This document shows, piece after piece, positions 8,706-17,952 of a DNA stretch of 64,000 bases. This stretch comes from Halarchaeum nitratireducens (GTDB lineage: Archaea > Halobacteriota > Halobacteria > Halobacteriales > Halobacteriaceae). The position numbers and the translations under genes are program-made. The notes under the pieces are model-generated. The model saw only the letters and a list, made by a program, of their open reading frames with translations, was not told where the DNA came from and did no database searches. The DNA lies in contig NZ_BMOQ01000003.1 in assembly GCF_014647155.1 (NCBI RefSeq), forward strand, positions 220,512 to 284,511. Reading direction: 5' to 3'. Position 1 is the first letter of the stretch; every line of letters begins with the position of its first letter.

Positions 8706-8797
8706 CTTTGCTCGTCGGGTACGCTCTGCTCACCGCTCCTCGCACAAACACGGGAGGAGAACCTCCGGCCTCGCTGGGCTCGACCGGTCGGAATCGC

Positions 8798-9940
8798 TTA
8801 CCGTTCGTCGATCGGCGTGAACGTCCGGTCCTCGGGACCGACGTAGCGGGCGCGCGGACGGATGAGGCGGTTGTCGTCGTACTGTTCGAGGACGTGGGCG
8901 ATCCAGCCGCCGACGCGGGACATCGCGAAGATGGGCGTGTAGATGTCGACCGGGATCCCCATCTGGTAGTACGTCGAGGCCGAGTAGAAGTCGACGTTCG
9001 GGGCGAGGCCCTTCTCCTCGCGCATGTACTCCTCGATGGCGACGCTCATCTCATACCACTTCGTGTCGCCCGCGGCCTCGCCGAGATCCTCGGACTGCTC
9101 GCTGAGGATCTTCGCCCGCGGGTCCTTGACGTTGTAGACGCGGTGGCCGAAGCCGGCGACGCGCCGACCGTCGTCGAGGGCCGTCTCGACCCACTCGACG
9201 GGGTCTTTCCCGGAGGCATCGACCTCCTCCAGCATCTCCATGACGTTCTGGTTCGCGCCGCCGTGGAGGCTCCCGGAGAGCGTCCCGATGGCGGACGTGA
9301 TCGCGGAGTGGAGGTCGGCGAGCGTCGAGGCCGTCACCATCGCCGAGAACGTCGAGGCGTTCAGGCCGTGGTCGGCGTGGAGCACGAGCGCCTGATCGAA
9401 GACCTCCTCCATCACGTCGTCGGGCTCCTCGCCGTTCAGCATGTAGAGGAAGTTCGCGGCGTGACTCAGGTCCTCGCGCGGCTCGACGGGCTCGTCGCCG
9501 TCCCGCAGGCGTGTGAACGCGGCGACGAGCGTCGGGAGTTTCGCGGTGAGACGCTTGCCCTTCGCGAGGTTCGCCTTCCGGTCCGTCGGATCGGCGTCCT
9601 CGGTCGCGTCCGGATCGAACGCGGAGAGCTCCGAGACGGCGGTCCGGACGGCGGCCATCGGCACCTCGTCGGCCTCGGCGAGGTCCCGAACGGTCCCGAG
9701 GACGTCGTCGTCGACGGCGCGCTCGGCGGCCATGTCGCTCGCGAACGCGTCGAGCTCCGACTCGGTCGGGAGTTCGCCGTTCCAGAGGAGATAGAGGACT
9801 TCCTCGTACGACGCCCCACGCGCGAGGTCCTCGATGGTGTGACCGCGATAGACGAGGCGGCCCTCGTCGCCGTCGATGTAGCTGAGCCCGGACTCAGCCA
9901 CGAGCACACCTTCGAGGCCCTTCTTGAGTTCGTCGGACAT
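8798..9940 (-). CDS. citZ: Citrate synthase
   Basis: Condenses acetyl-CoA with oxaloacetate at the entry of the TCA cycle. 380 residues starting MSDELKKGLEG; an upstream in-frame start would add ten unlikely residues. Family markers are SGLSYIDGDEGRLVYRGH near the N-terminus, the oxaloacetate/CoA-binding GSLHGGANQNVMEML with the first catalytic histidine, GFGHRVYNVKDPRA with the second, and the C-terminal DFYSAS containing the catalytic aspartate. Length is typical of archaeal and Gram-positive type I enzymes. Confidence 0.97.
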   Translation of the reverse strand: MSDELKKGLEGVLVAESGLSYIDGDEGRLVYRGHTIEDLARGASYEEVLYLLWNGELPTESELDAFASDMAAERAVDDDVLGTVRDLAEADEVPMAAVRTAVSELSAFDPDATEDADPTDRKANLAKGKRLTAKLPTLVAAFTRLRDGDEPVEPREDLSHAANFLYMLNGEEPDDVMEEVFDQALVLHADHGLNASTFSAMVTASTLADLHSAITSAIGTLSGSLHGGANQNVMEMLEEVDASGKDPVEWVETALDDGRRVAGFGHRVYNVKDPRAKILSEQSEDLGEAAGDTKWYEMSVAIEEYMREEKGLAPNVDFYSASTYYQMGIPVDIYTPIFAMSRVGGWIAHVLEQYDDNRLIRPRARYVGPEDRTFTPIDER

Positions 9941-10129
9941 ACACCACGGTTCTTCATCGGGTTCCAAAAGGATTGCCTATCGTCAATCGTTTCTCCGTGT
10001 CGTGCCGCAACCACCGTGCGGACCGCCCCCGTATCCGCGTATTTTTCGACGGTCGTCTATCGCCCGTTCGTCGCGTGACGGTTCGCACGCGGGCGTGACT
10101 TTTTACGCGGTCGCGGTGTTTCACCACCT

Positions 10130-11365
10130 ATGCCCGGTCGCGTCGAATACGAACCCGCGAGCGTCAAGGACCTCCTCGCGGAGATGAAGGACACCGCCGA
10201 GCTCCTCATCGACCTCTCCTACTCCGCCGTCCTCCACGGGAGCCCGGACATCGCCCGCGAGGTCCTCGAACTCGAAGAGCGCATGGACGTCCTCCAGCTG
10301 CGCGCCCGGATGAGCCTCCTGATGGCGGCGCGCAACCCCGAGGACGCGGAGACGCTCGCGCCCGTCCTCGGCATCATCGGCGCGGCCGAGAAGGTCTCGG
10401 ACGCCAGCGGCGACATCGCCAAGGTCGTCATCGAGGAGGTCGGCGTCCCGGACGCGATCCGCGGCGCGCTCCCCGACGCCGTCGAGCGGCTGGTGCGCGC
10501 CGAGCTCTCGCCCGACTCCAGGTATGCGGACCGGACGCTCGCCGACGTCAACCTCGAAACCGACACCGGCGTGCGCGTCATCGCCGTTCGCCGCGGCGGC
10601 GACTGGATCCCCAACCCCGGCGCGGAGACGACGCTCGAAGCCGACGACGTCCTCCTCCTCCGCGGCCCCGAGGAGTCGATCGGTGACGTCTACGAGGCCG
10701 CGAGCGGCGACGCGTACGCCCCGGCCGAACCCGCCGACCCCGACATCGCGGACCTGGAGCGCGCCGTCGACTCGCTTGTCCTGATGAAGAACATGAGCGA
10801 GCTCGCCGTCGATCTCGCCTACGGCAGCGTCCTCTTCGACAGCGCCGACATCGCCGCTGAAGTCGTCGAACTCGAAGCCGAAGTCGACGCGCTGAAAGCC
10901 CGATTCGAGGCGTGGACCCTCCGCGCCGCCGCGGACGTCGCCGACCCGGTCTCCCTCCGCGGACTCGTTCAGATCGCCAACGCGACCGAGGTGATAAGCG
11001 ACGCCGCGGTCGAGATCTCCGAGGGCGTCCTCCGCGGCCTCGACACGCACGTCGTCGTCCGCGAGGCCGTCGAAGAGTCCGACGAGGTCATCGTCCGCGT
11101 GCAGGTCACCGACCGCGGTTCCCTCGCCGGAACGACGCTCGGCGAGGCCGAAGTGAAGACCGAGACGGGGATGCGCGTCATCGCCGTCCGCCGCCCCGAC
11201 GGGGAGGCCGGCGCCGCGTCCGACGGTCTCGACGCCGGGGGCGACGACGCGTGGGTCATCCAACCCGGTCCCGACACCGCCCTCCGTACCGGCGACGTCC
11301 TGCTGGCGAAGGGCACGCGCGCGGGCGCCGACCGACTCCGCGCGCTCGCCGGCGACGACGAGTGA
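10130..11365 (+). CDS. Soluble double PhoU/TrkA-C (RCK-C) regulatory protein
   Basis: 411 residues with an internal duplication. Each half (about 5-190 and 205-405) has a helical PhoU-like segment (LLIDLSYSAVLHGSPDIARE and the matching LAVDLAYGSVLFDSADIAAE) followed by a TrkA C-terminal domain (TDTGVRVIAVRRG...LEADDVLLLRG and TETGMRVIAVRRP...LRTGDVLLAKG). No transmembrane segment and no RCK N-terminal Rossmann domain. Such proteins usually regulate potassium channels or transporters by ligand binding; no channel gene is adjacent. A TTTTTACG element 30 bases upstream is a plausible TATA box. Confidence 0.85.
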   Translation: MPGRVEYEPASVKDLLAEMKDTAELLIDLSYSAVLHGSPDIAREVLELEERMDVLQLRARMSLLMAARNPEDAETLAPVLGIIGAAEKVSDASGDIAKVVIEEVGVPDAIRGALPDAVERLVRAELSPDSRYADRTLADVNLETDTGVRVIAVRRGGDWIPNPGAETTLEADDVLLLRGPEESIGDVYEAASGDAYAPAEPADPDIADLERAVDSLVLMKNMSELAVDLAYGSVLFDSADIAAEVVELEAEVDALKARFEAWTLRAAADVADPVSLRGLVQIANATEVISDAAVEISEGVLRGLDTHVVVREAVEESDEVIVRVQVTDRGSLAGTTLGEAEVKTETGMRVIAVRRPDGEAGAASDGLDAGGDDAWVIQPGPDTALRTGDVLLAKGTRAGADRLRALAGDDE

Positions 11366-11422
11366 CGACGCTCCCGGCCGGCGCGGGTGCACTTATTCGC
11401 TCGCGTACCCTACGCACTTCGT

Positions 11423-11701
11423 ATGACGGAAGAGGTCCTATTCGAGTCGGAGCGCGTCCACACGAGAGCCGAGATCGCCGCGTACCTCCGCAGCGTCGCG
11501 GACGCCCTCGAACGCGGTGACGATCTCACGCTCAGCGCGGGCGCGGAGTCCGTGACGCTGACGCCGCCGTCGAACCCGACGTTCGAGGTGAAAGCCGAGC
11601 GCGAGGGACCGACCGACGGGACCGGCGAGCTCAGCGTCGAGTTCGAACTCGAATGGGACGAGGGCGACGACACCGCGGACGAGCGACTGGAGATCGAGTA
11701 G
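11423..11701 (+). CDS. amphi-Trp domain protein
   Basis: 92 residues starting MTEEVLFESERVHTRAEIAA, matching the small amphi-Trp domain family common in haloarchaea (FESE, a helix EIAAYLRSVADALERG, then amphipathic strands). The function of the family is not established. The start at 11423 removes a 12-residue hydrophobic leader that would otherwise be added. 57 bp after the PhoU/TrkA-C gene, on the same strand. Confidence 0.8.
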   Translation: MTEEVLFESERVHTRAEIAAYLRSVADALERGDDLTLSAGAESVTLTPPSNPTFEVKAEREGPTDGTGELSVEFELEWDEGDDTADERLEIE

Positions 11702-11846
11702 TCGGAGACGACGCGTCGGCGTCGCCTCGGCCGTGCGATAGCGCGACGACCGCCTCGGTCGACGCGTCCGCCGGGCCGGCCGCGTCCTCCCGCGGCCGAC
11801 GGCCGTTCCGGGACACTCAATACGCGCCACCGACCCCCATTAGACA

Positions 11847-12803
11847 ATGACGAGTCTCGGCACGGCGAGCGCGGCCCCCGGCGAGATCGACACGGGGCGG
11901 CTCACGGTCGGTGAGACGCGCGACGGCACGACTGTCGGCCTCCCGGTCGCCGTGATCAACGGCGAGACGGACGGCGACACGCTCTACGTGCAGGCGGCGA
12001 GCGACGGCGACGAACTGAACGGCGTCGGCGTCGTCTCGCGCTTCGTCCCGCAACTCGATCCGGCGGCGCTCTCGGGGACGGTCCTCGTGACAGGGATCGC
12101 CAACTTCCACGCTTACCAGGTCGCGGAGCACCGCAACCCGATCGACGACACGAAGCTGAACCGCGCGTATCCGGGCGACGCGCACGGGTCGTCCTCGGAG
12201 CGGATCGCACACGCGACCTTCGAGGCCGCGACGCGCGCCGACATGGTGATCGACCTACATCAGGGCTCGACGAGTCGGATGATCAACGAGGTCCGGGTGC
12301 GCTGCGGTCGCCACCACCGGCTCCACCGCGAGTGCCTCGAACTGGCGAAGGTCTTCGACTGCGGGCACATCCTCGACCAGAAGGGTCCGGAGGGCCAGCT
12401 CGCGCGCGCCGCGCCCGACGAGGGCATCCCGACGATCGACCCCGAACTCGGCGGGTGCGTCGGCTGGGACGAGGAGTCGATCGAATACGGCGTCACGGGC
12501 CTCTTCAACGTCCTGCGTCACTACGGCTATCTCGACGGCGACCACCAGCCCGGCCCGCAGACCCGCGCGCACGCCTTCGATCGGTACGGGGCGCCCGCGG
12601 GCGGTCTCGTCGACTACCGGGTCGACCTCGGCGACGAGGTGTCACGCGGCGACGAGCTCTTCCGCGTCGTCGACTCCTTCGGACAGGTGAAAGCGGAGGT
12701 CACGGCGGACAACGACGGCGTCTTCTGGCGCTCGCGTCGCCTCCCGCAGGTCGCGACGGGCGAGTACGTCTGCTCGGTCGGGACGACGATCGACACGTAC
12801 TGA
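11847..12803 (+). CDS. Succinylglutamate desuccinylase/aspartoacylase-like hydrolase
   Basis: 318 residues of the AstE/AspA (M14-like) family, zinc enzymes that cleave N-acyl amino acids. The Zn-binding region reads ASDGDELNG where typical members have a His before GDE; the third ligand region DLHQGS is intact, as are the HRNPIDDTKLNRAYPG substrate loop and GHILDQKG. The His-to-Asp change recurs in a subfamily as far as I recall, so activity is possible but the substrate is uncertain. The C-terminal part carries the beta-rich domain (YRVDLGDEVSRGDELFRVVD) seen in family members. Confidence 0.85.
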   Translation: MTSLGTASAAPGEIDTGRLTVGETRDGTTVGLPVAVINGETDGDTLYVQAASDGDELNGVGVVSRFVPQLDPAALSGTVLVTGIANFHAYQVAEHRNPIDDTKLNRAYPGDAHGSSSERIAHATFEAATRADMVIDLHQGSTSRMINEVRVRCGRHHRLHRECLELAKVFDCGHILDQKGPEGQLARAAPDEGIPTIDPELGGCVGWDEESIEYGVTGLFNVLRHYGYLDGDHQPGPQTRAHAFDRYGAPAGGLVDYRVDLGDEVSRGDELFRVVDSFGQVKAEVTADNDGVFWRSRRLPQVATGEYVCSVGTTIDTY

Positions 12804-12887
12804 TCGCGGACGGCGCTCGCTGGCGGGGCGACCGCCGGGCGGCGAACGGGTGAGAGACCGAAGACGAGGACGCGCGCGACGGACCGA

Positions 12888-13163
12888 TCAGCGGACGGTC
12901 TCGACGTCGACGAACGCGTCGTCCGCGGCGGTGAGCCACGTGGTGACGAGCGTGTCGTCGTCGGCGTCCGCGGGGTAGACCGTACACTCGGCGTCGCCGT
13001 CGTGCTCCTCGACGCGGCACGCGAGATCGAACTCCGGCCACGTCTCGGTCTCTCGCACGAGTCGCAGGTCGGTGGTCGACGCGGCGTCCGCAACGCAACC
13101 GCGGGTCATTCGTCCACCTCCCGATTCGCCGCTGGCGCGGCAGTCTCGGATCGCATCGGTCAC
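12888..13163 (-). CDS. Small haloarchaeal protein (DUF7511-like)
   Basis: 91 residues from a GTG start (MTDAIRDCRA), with an in-frame ATG 18 codons later as alternative. The C-terminal half has the pattern CRVEEHDGDAECTVYPADAD followed by WLTA and DVETVR, resembling a small domain of unknown function widespread in haloarchaea. A TATA box sits 25 bases before the GTG, which supports the longer start. Confidence 0.65.
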   Translation of the reverse strand: MTDAIRDCRASGESGGGRMTRGCVADAASTTDLRLVRETETWPEFDLACRVEEHDGDAECTVYPADADDDTLVTTWLTAADDAFVDVETVR

Positions 13164-13183
13164 TCGAATCCAGTCGCGCCCGA

Positions 13184-13191
13184 CATATATA
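13184..13191 (-). promoter_or_regulatory. TATA box of the DUF7511-like gene
   Basis: CATATATA on the plus strand (TATATATG read on minus), centred about 25 bases upstream of the GTG at 13163, implying a leaderless mRNA. A further AT-rich patch lies at 13207-13218. Confidence 0.6.
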
Positions 13192-13334
13192 GGCGTCCAT
13201 CTGATTCGAAATTAAAACCGAAACGATTCACACCCGGGCGCATACGCGGCCAACAGCCCTCCTATGCGCCCGTCGCAGTCGGCGGCCGTGCGACGCCGTC
13301 CGTCGCCGCCCGTCGCCGTTCTTCCACCGCCCCT

Positions 13335-14606
13335 TCACCGTTCCGGACGCGTCGGCGCGTCCCACGACCCTCGGACGAGCGGGCGCGCGATGTGGCGGCG
13401 CGCCCGGGGCGGCACCTCGTACCACCCGGGGTCGAGGTCGCGCTCGATCGGAACCGCGACCTTCCCCGGTGCGCTCGTCCCGCAGTCCCGACACCGATAG
13501 CCCTGCGTCGCGCCCGCCGACTCCATCGTGCGCCCGCAGTCGGGACAGGTCGGCGTCGTCCGCGCCGTCGTCACGCGCTCCCGGAGGGCGAACTTCTCCA
13601 GTTTCAGCGTGCCGTCGCTCACCTCACCGCAGAGCGTCACCTCGTCGCCGACGCGGAGATCGCGCACGCGATCGCGGAAGCGCTTCGTCGGCTCGAACGC
13701 CGCACAGCGTGCTCGGCCCGTCTCGTCCTCGACGGCGAAGAAGACGTGGCCGCCGCGCTCCGTCTCCGGGGCGCGCGTCACCGTCCCGTCCACCCGGTAC
13801 GCCCGACCGTCGCGGAGCGCGTCGAGCGCGTCCGCGTCGCGGAGATGCGCGTCCGTCCCCTGGTTCGTCACGAACGTCCGCGCGGCCGCGATCGATTCGC
13901 CCTCGATCCGGGCCGCGACATCCCGGCAGGCCGCGGGGTCGTCGCCGCGGATCCCGTAGAGGATCGGTCCCGGCGTGTGCGGGACGCAGACCGTCTCGCC
14001 GGCCGCTCGATCCACCGTGTCCCAGACCGTCGGATAGGCGGCGTCCGCGGCCGCGAACACCGAGTCGTGTTCGACGTCGCGCTCGCGCCCCCAGCGCGAC
14101 GGCTCGCGGTACGCGATGCGCTCGTAGGTCCATCCGTCGAACGCGCGCCACGCGCCCACCGCCGCGAGCGCGCCGATCCGCCCCCGACCGTTCTTCCACC
14201 CCTCGCTGCGGTAGCCGACCTCCTCGCAGCGCGCCAGTGCGTCGTCGATGCCGTGGTGGTCGCGCACCGCCTCCCGCGCGAAGTCGGCGACCGCGTCCGG
14301 AACGGCGGCCGGATCGCCGGGTGCGACGACGAGTCCGGGGTTCGTCCGGTCGTCGCCCACTTCTGCGGCGTCCGCGATCGCGTCGCGCGCGACGGCGAAC
14401 GCGTCGTCGACGGGAGCGTCCGTGTGGAGCGCGAGCGCCGCGTTCCCCCGCGTCTTGTGCTCGACGGCGGGGTTCAGCCGGACGAGGAGGACGCGCGCGA
14501 CGTCGTGGCCCCGGACTTCGAGACTCGTCGCTATTCGGTGGGCGACGTACGTCGTGCACATCCCCCGCGTCCGCGAGTCCGTATCGTCGATGCCGACCGT
14601 CGTCAC
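13335..14606 (-). CDS. tiaS: tRNA(Ile2) 2-agmatinylcytidine synthetase
   Basis: TiaS modifies C34 of the CAU anticodon of tRNA-Ile2 with agmatine so that it reads AUA rather than AUG. 423 residues from a GTG at 14606; the family starts with T-V-I-G-I-D-D-T-D, as here (TTVGIDDTDSRTRGMCTTYV). Other features are the ATP-binding GYRSEGWKNGRGRIGALAAV region, the OB-fold segment (YRVDGTVTRAPETERGGHVF) and a C-terminal zinc ribbon with CPDC and CRDC. An upstream ATG at 14681 would add 25 unlikely residues. Arginine-derived agmatine is its cosubstrate. Confidence 0.95.
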   Translation of the reverse strand: MTTVGIDDTDSRTRGMCTTYVAHRIATSLEVRGHDVARVLLVRLNPAVEHKTRGNAALALHTDAPVDDAFAVARDAIADAAEVGDDRTNPGLVVAPGDPAAVPDAVADFAREAVRDHHGIDDALARCEEVGYRSEGWKNGRGRIGALAAVGAWRAFDGWTYERIAYREPSRWGRERDVEHDSVFAAADAAYPTVWDTVDRAAGETVCVPHTPGPILYGIRGDDPAACRDVAARIEGESIAAARTFVTNQGTDAHLRDADALDALRDGRAYRVDGTVTRAPETERGGHVFFAVEDETGRARCAAFEPTKRFRDRVRDLRVGDEVTLCGEVSDGTLKLEKFALRERVTTARTTPTCPDCGRTMESAGATQGYRCRDCGTSAPGKVAVPIERDLDPGWYEVPPRARRHIARPLVRGSWDAPTRPER

Positions 14607-14667
14607 GCACGTCCCTAGCCGTCGAATCCACGTACGGCTTTCGGGGTTCGTCTCCCGCTGGCACAAT

Positions 14668-14677
14668 ACATATATGT
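14668..14677. promoter_or_regulatory. Palindromic TATA element between divergent tiaS and regulator gene
   Basis: ACATATATGT is a perfect palindrome. It lies 28 bases before the ATG at 14700, ideal for a leaderless transcript of the HTH regulator, and about 66 bases before the tiaS GTG, which could then have a leader of about 40 nt. It may be shared or may serve only the regulator. Confidence 0.5.
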
Positions 14678-14699
14678 GCATACCGGCTTAGAAACCCGT

Positions 14700-15668
14700 A
14701 TGTCCCGGTCGGCACTCATCGAGAACGTTACCGCGATGCTGGAGGACGCGGGGTTCGCGGTGAGCGACCGGTGCGTCATCCGCCCGAAGAGCTTCGACGT
14801 CGCCGCCCGCCGCGGCGACGACCTGCTCTTCCTCAAGATCCTCGGGAACGTCGACGCGCTCGACGGCCCGACGGGCGCGGAGATGCGCCGGCTCGGCCAC
14901 TACCTCCACGGCACCCCGATGGTCGTCGGGCTCCGCACCCGCGACGAGGAGCTCGAACGCGGTGTCGTCTACTTCCGCCACGGCGTCCCCGTCATCAGCC
15001 CCGACACCGCCCTCGACTTCTTCGTCGAGGGCGTCCCTCCGCTCGTCTACGCCGCCCCTGGGGGGCTGTACGTCAACATCGACGGCGACGTCCTCGCCGA
15101 CGAACGCGAGGAACGGGGATGGAGCCTCGGCCGCCTCGCCACCGAACTCGGCGTCTCCCGACGCACCGTCTCGAAGTACGAGGACGGGATGAACGCCAGT
15201 ATCGACGTCGCGGTCAAACTCGAAGACGTCTTCGGCGACGACCTCACCAGCCCCGTCGACGTGCTGAACGGCGCCGACGAGGTCCGCGACGCCGACCCGA
15301 CCCCCGAGGACCCCGACGCCGACCCCGAGGACGAACCGATCGTCGCCGTCCTCACCCGCGCCGGCTTCGACGTCCACCCCACGGTCCGCGCGCCGTTCAA
15401 CGCCGTCGGCGAAGACACGAACCGCCCAGAGGGACTCCTCACCGGTCACTCCTCGCTCACTGACGCCGCGGTCAAGCGCGCGCGCATCATGGCCAGCGTC
15501 GGCCGCATCACCCGCACGCGGGCGGTGTACTTTGTCGACGAGGCCACCCAGACGTCCATCGGCGGTACCGCCATCATCGAGCGCGCGGAACTCGAACGGA
15601 TGGACGACCCGGACGCCTTCCGCGACCTCCTCAAGGAGCGCGGCGAGGACGCCGAAACGGAAGCCTGA
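14700..15668 (+). CDS. Archaeal HTH (XRE-type) transcriptional regulator, COG1395-like
   Basis: 322 residues. The N-terminal 125 residues resemble a nuclease-like/sensor domain ([20 protein letters not shown]), followed by a Cro/C1-type helix-turn-helix (about 130-185: [20 protein letters not shown], then [20 protein letters not shown]) and an acidic linker, then a C-terminal domain containing RPEGLLTG. This architecture is the conserved archaeal family annotated as putative HTH-type regulatory protein. Targets are unknown. The start at 14700 fits the TATA spacing. Confidence 0.88.
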   Translation: MSRSALIENVTAMLEDAGFAVSDRCVIRPKSFDVAARRGDDLLFLKILGNVDALDGPTGAEMRRLGHYLHGTPMVVGLRTRDEELERGVVYFRHGVPVISPDTALDFFVEGVPPLVYAAPGGLYVNIDGDVLADEREERGWSLGRLATELGVSRRTVSKYEDGMNASIDVAVKLEDVFGDDLTSPVDVLNGADEVRDADPTPEDPDADPEDEPIVAVLTRAGFDVHPTVRAPFNAVGEDTNRPEGLLTGHSSLTDAAVKRARIMASVGRITRTRAVYFVDEATQTSIGGTAIIERAELERMDDPDAFRDLLKERGEDAETEA

Positions 15669-15721
15669 CCCGAACCGCCGCCTCCACATCCCTCTTCCCC
15701 CTCGAACGCGTACGCGACGAC

Positions 15722-15967
15722 GTGAGCGACCTCGAACTGTACATCCTCCCCGGCTGTCCGTACTGCGCGAAAGTCATCTCGAAGCTCGACGAGCTCGGCC
15801 TCGACTACGTGGAACACGAGGTCCCGCGCTCGCACGGTCAGCGCGACGAGGTGAAAGCGATCAGCGATCAGACCGGCGTCCCGGTCCTCGTCGATCCCGC
15901 GACCGACGTGACGGGGATGCCCGAGAGCGACGACATCGTCGAGTACCTCGACGAGCAGTACGCCTAA
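15722..15967 (+). CDS. Glutaredoxin-like / GST N-terminal domain protein
   Basis: 81-residue thioredoxin-fold protein from a GTG start. The redox motif CPYC lies at residues 12-15 (LPGCPYCAKV), followed by the cis-Pro TGVPVLVDP and the C-terminal helix SDDIVEYLDEQYA. It probably acts as a small thiol-disulfide oxidoreductase; haloarchaea use gamma-glutamylcysteine rather than glutathione. 53 bp after the regulator gene on the same strand. Confidence 0.9.
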   Translation: MSDLELYILPGCPYCAKVISKLDELGLDYVEHEVPRSHGQRDEVKAISDQTGVPVLVDPATDVTGMPESDDIVEYLDEQYA

Positions 15968-16079
15968 CGACCGCACTCCTCGGCGTCGGTGGTACCTCCC
16001 CGGTCGATTCGGTCGACGCGACACCGGCGTAGACCGCCCGCGGGAGACGACGACAGCGCCCGCCGTCCGTCCTCGTTCG

Positions 16080-17495
16080 CTACTCGCTGAGCCCGTCCGC
16101 CAGCCAGTCCGCGACGTCGAGCGCCCGGTCCGCGAGCGCGCGCGGGACGTCGCCCGCCTCGACGTCCGACTCCAGTTCGTCCTCGTCGACGACGTCGACC
16201 GTCCCGTCCGGGTACTTCACGACGTCCACCTGCAGGTCGACGTACCGGATCGCGTCCGGGAACAGCTCCACGGGGGTCGAGACGTTCACGTAGGTGCCCT
16301 TGTTCGTGCCGTCCGTACCCTCGTAGCGCGTCATGTACCACTCGCGCCCCTCTTGGATCCGCGTCGTGGCGACGTCGCCGGCCTCGCGCTCGGTCCCGAG
16401 GGCGTCGTAGGTGCCGCCCGGATGCATCTCGCGTTCGAGCGTCACCTTCCCCGTCGACGGTTCGCAGTTCGTGATCGTCCCGCTCCCGAGCGTGATGAGG
16501 CGGCCGCTCGGCTTCCCGTGTTCGATGGCGAGCGCGTCGCCCTCGCGCGGCCCGAACGCGGCCGAGACCGCGTCGAAGGGGAACTCCTCCGCGTCGACGC
16601 CGACCGCCTCCGCGAAGTCGACGGCGCGACTCGCCGCCGGCGTCGCGGCCTTCGTCCGGTGGTGGCCGGGCATCGTCGCCGTCGCGGCGCTCCGGCGGTC
16701 GTCGAGCGCGAAGCGCGCGTCGCGCCCGAACCAGACCCACGCCGTCCGCAGCGGGCGATAGACTGCCCGCGGCGCGTCGACGTCCCCCGCCTCGTCGATC
16801 GCGCGCTCCATGTCGTCGGTGCGCTCGACCGCGGCTTCGAGCGCCTCGCGGAGCGCCGCGAACGACGCTCCGTCCGCGGCGCGGCCCCACCGGACCGCCC
16901 ACGCGTCGGGGACGTCGACGTTCAGCATCTCCGTCGTCTGGACGAGCTCGTGCTCGGCCGTGCCGTCCGGCGTCGCCGCGACGAGCGCGTCCCCCTCCTC
17001 CAATGCGGCGAGCGCGCCCACACCGGGAGTCCGGAGTGCCGTCGTGGCCGTCGCGCGGCCGTCGAGCCACGGCGGCGCTGGTTCCCGGATCTGCACCCGG
17101 AGCGTATCGCCTGTCTCGACGTAGCCGTCCGCGGCGTCGAACGGGAGGTAGGCCTCCCGCTCCCCGCCGAGGTCGAGCACCGCGCCCCCGCCGGTCGTCC
17201 CGGAGACGCGCGCGTCGAACACCGCGCCGGCCGGCACGGACTCGTCCCAGTCGAGCGCGTCCTCCCCGACGCCGACGCAGCGCTCGCGCAGCGACGCGAC
17301 GGCGTCGGGGCTCCCCGAGAGCCCGACGCCCTGTCGGTCCGCGGTGGTCTCCACGGTGACGTCGGCGGGGTCGTCCGGGAACGCCGCGTCGAAGCGCTCG
17401 CGGATCGGCTCCGACGCTTGGACGACGGTGTGCCCGGCGTCGAGACACACCGCGGTGAGCGCCGTCGCGTAGATCCCGCGGATGCGAACGCGCAT
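16080..17495 (-). CDS. fau1: Probable ribonuclease FAU-1 (AU-rich RNA-binding protein)
   Basis: 471 residues. A central S1-like/RNase E-G-type domain (about 80-140: ARVSGTTGGGAVLDLGG, AYLPFD) precedes a C-terminal DUF402 domain (about 320-425, with GREWYMTRYEGTDGTNKGTY). FAU-1 proteins bind AU-rich RNA and have been reported to process rRNA precursors. The start MRVRIRGIYATALTAV is the family start. Its ATG overlaps the stop of the upstream gene (TGATG), so the pair is translationally coupled. Confidence 0.9.
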   Translation of the reverse strand: MRVRIRGIYATALTAVCLDAGHTVVQASEPIRERFDAAFPDDPADVTVETTADRQGVGLSGSPDAVASLRERCVGVGEDALDWDESVPAGAVFDARVSGTTGGGAVLDLGGEREAYLPFDAADGYVETGDTLRVQIREPAPPWLDGRATATTALRTPGVGALAALEEGDALVAATPDGTAEHELVQTTEMLNVDVPDAWAVRWGRAADGASFAALREALEAAVERTDDMERAIDEAGDVDAPRAVYRPLRTAWVWFGRDARFALDDRRSAATATMPGHHRTKAATPAASRAVDFAEAVGVDAEEFPFDAVSAAFGPREGDALAIEHGKPSGRLITLGSGTITNCEPSTGKVTLEREMHPGGTYDALGTEREAGDVATTRIQEGREWYMTRYEGTDGTNKGTYVNVSTPVELFPDAIRYVDLQVDVVKYPDGTVDVVDEDELESDVEAGDVPRALADRALDVADWLADGLSE

Positions 17496-17872
17496 CACTC
17501 GAGCGCGTCCCGCGTCGGTGCGAACCGGACCCGGTCGTGGACCGTCGGCCCGAGTTCGAGTTCGACCGTCCCGTCGTCGAGCGCTCGCGCCCCCTCGACG
17601 TAGACGCCCCACGTGTCGAACCGGAGGAACCCGCGGACGTCCTGGCTGTGCGTGAAGAGGTCGCAGTAGTCGATGTCGTGTTCGGGATACGGGTCGTTCG
17701 AATGCGTCTGCTCCATGTCGGAGTAGACCGTCTCGTGGTCCGCGAAGAACGCCGAGATCTCGGCGGCCGTCTCGCGCGCCTCGCGCGCGACCGTCTCCTC
17801 GACGTCGCGGAGGGTGTCGGCCGAGACGCCGGCCTCGCGGAGCGCGCGCCGGGTCGGCTGATCGAAGAGCAT
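17495..17872 (-). CDS. Small conserved protein coupled to FAU-1
   Basis: 125 residues starting MLFDQPTRRALREAG, with a helical N-terminal half and a beta-rich C-terminal half (GVYVEGARALDDGTVELELG). No function recognised; it looks like a DUF conserved in haloarchaea. Its TGA overlaps the fau1 ATG by one base. A longer in-frame start at 17938 would add a basic segment and run toward the divergent gene, so it is rejected. Confidence 0.75.
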   Translation of the reverse strand: MLFDQPTRRALREAGVSADTLRDVEETVAREARETAAEISAFFADHETVYSDMEQTHSNDPYPEHDIDYCDLFTHSQDVRGFLRFDTWGVYVEGARALDDGTVELELGPTVHDRVRFAPTRDALE

Positions 17873-17952
17873 GCCGGCGACTACGCGTGACTGGCTGAAA
17901 AAACGTCGCTCTCGCCCGAAGAACTTAGAGCGAGCCACCTGTACCGCGGGGC

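Noticed and set aside
8753..8766. GGAGG-AGAA-CCTCC hairpin as an IS left-end remnant
   Set aside because: Resembles CCTCCGGCCTC at the tnpB left end, but only about 11 bases match and no further IS sequence follows.
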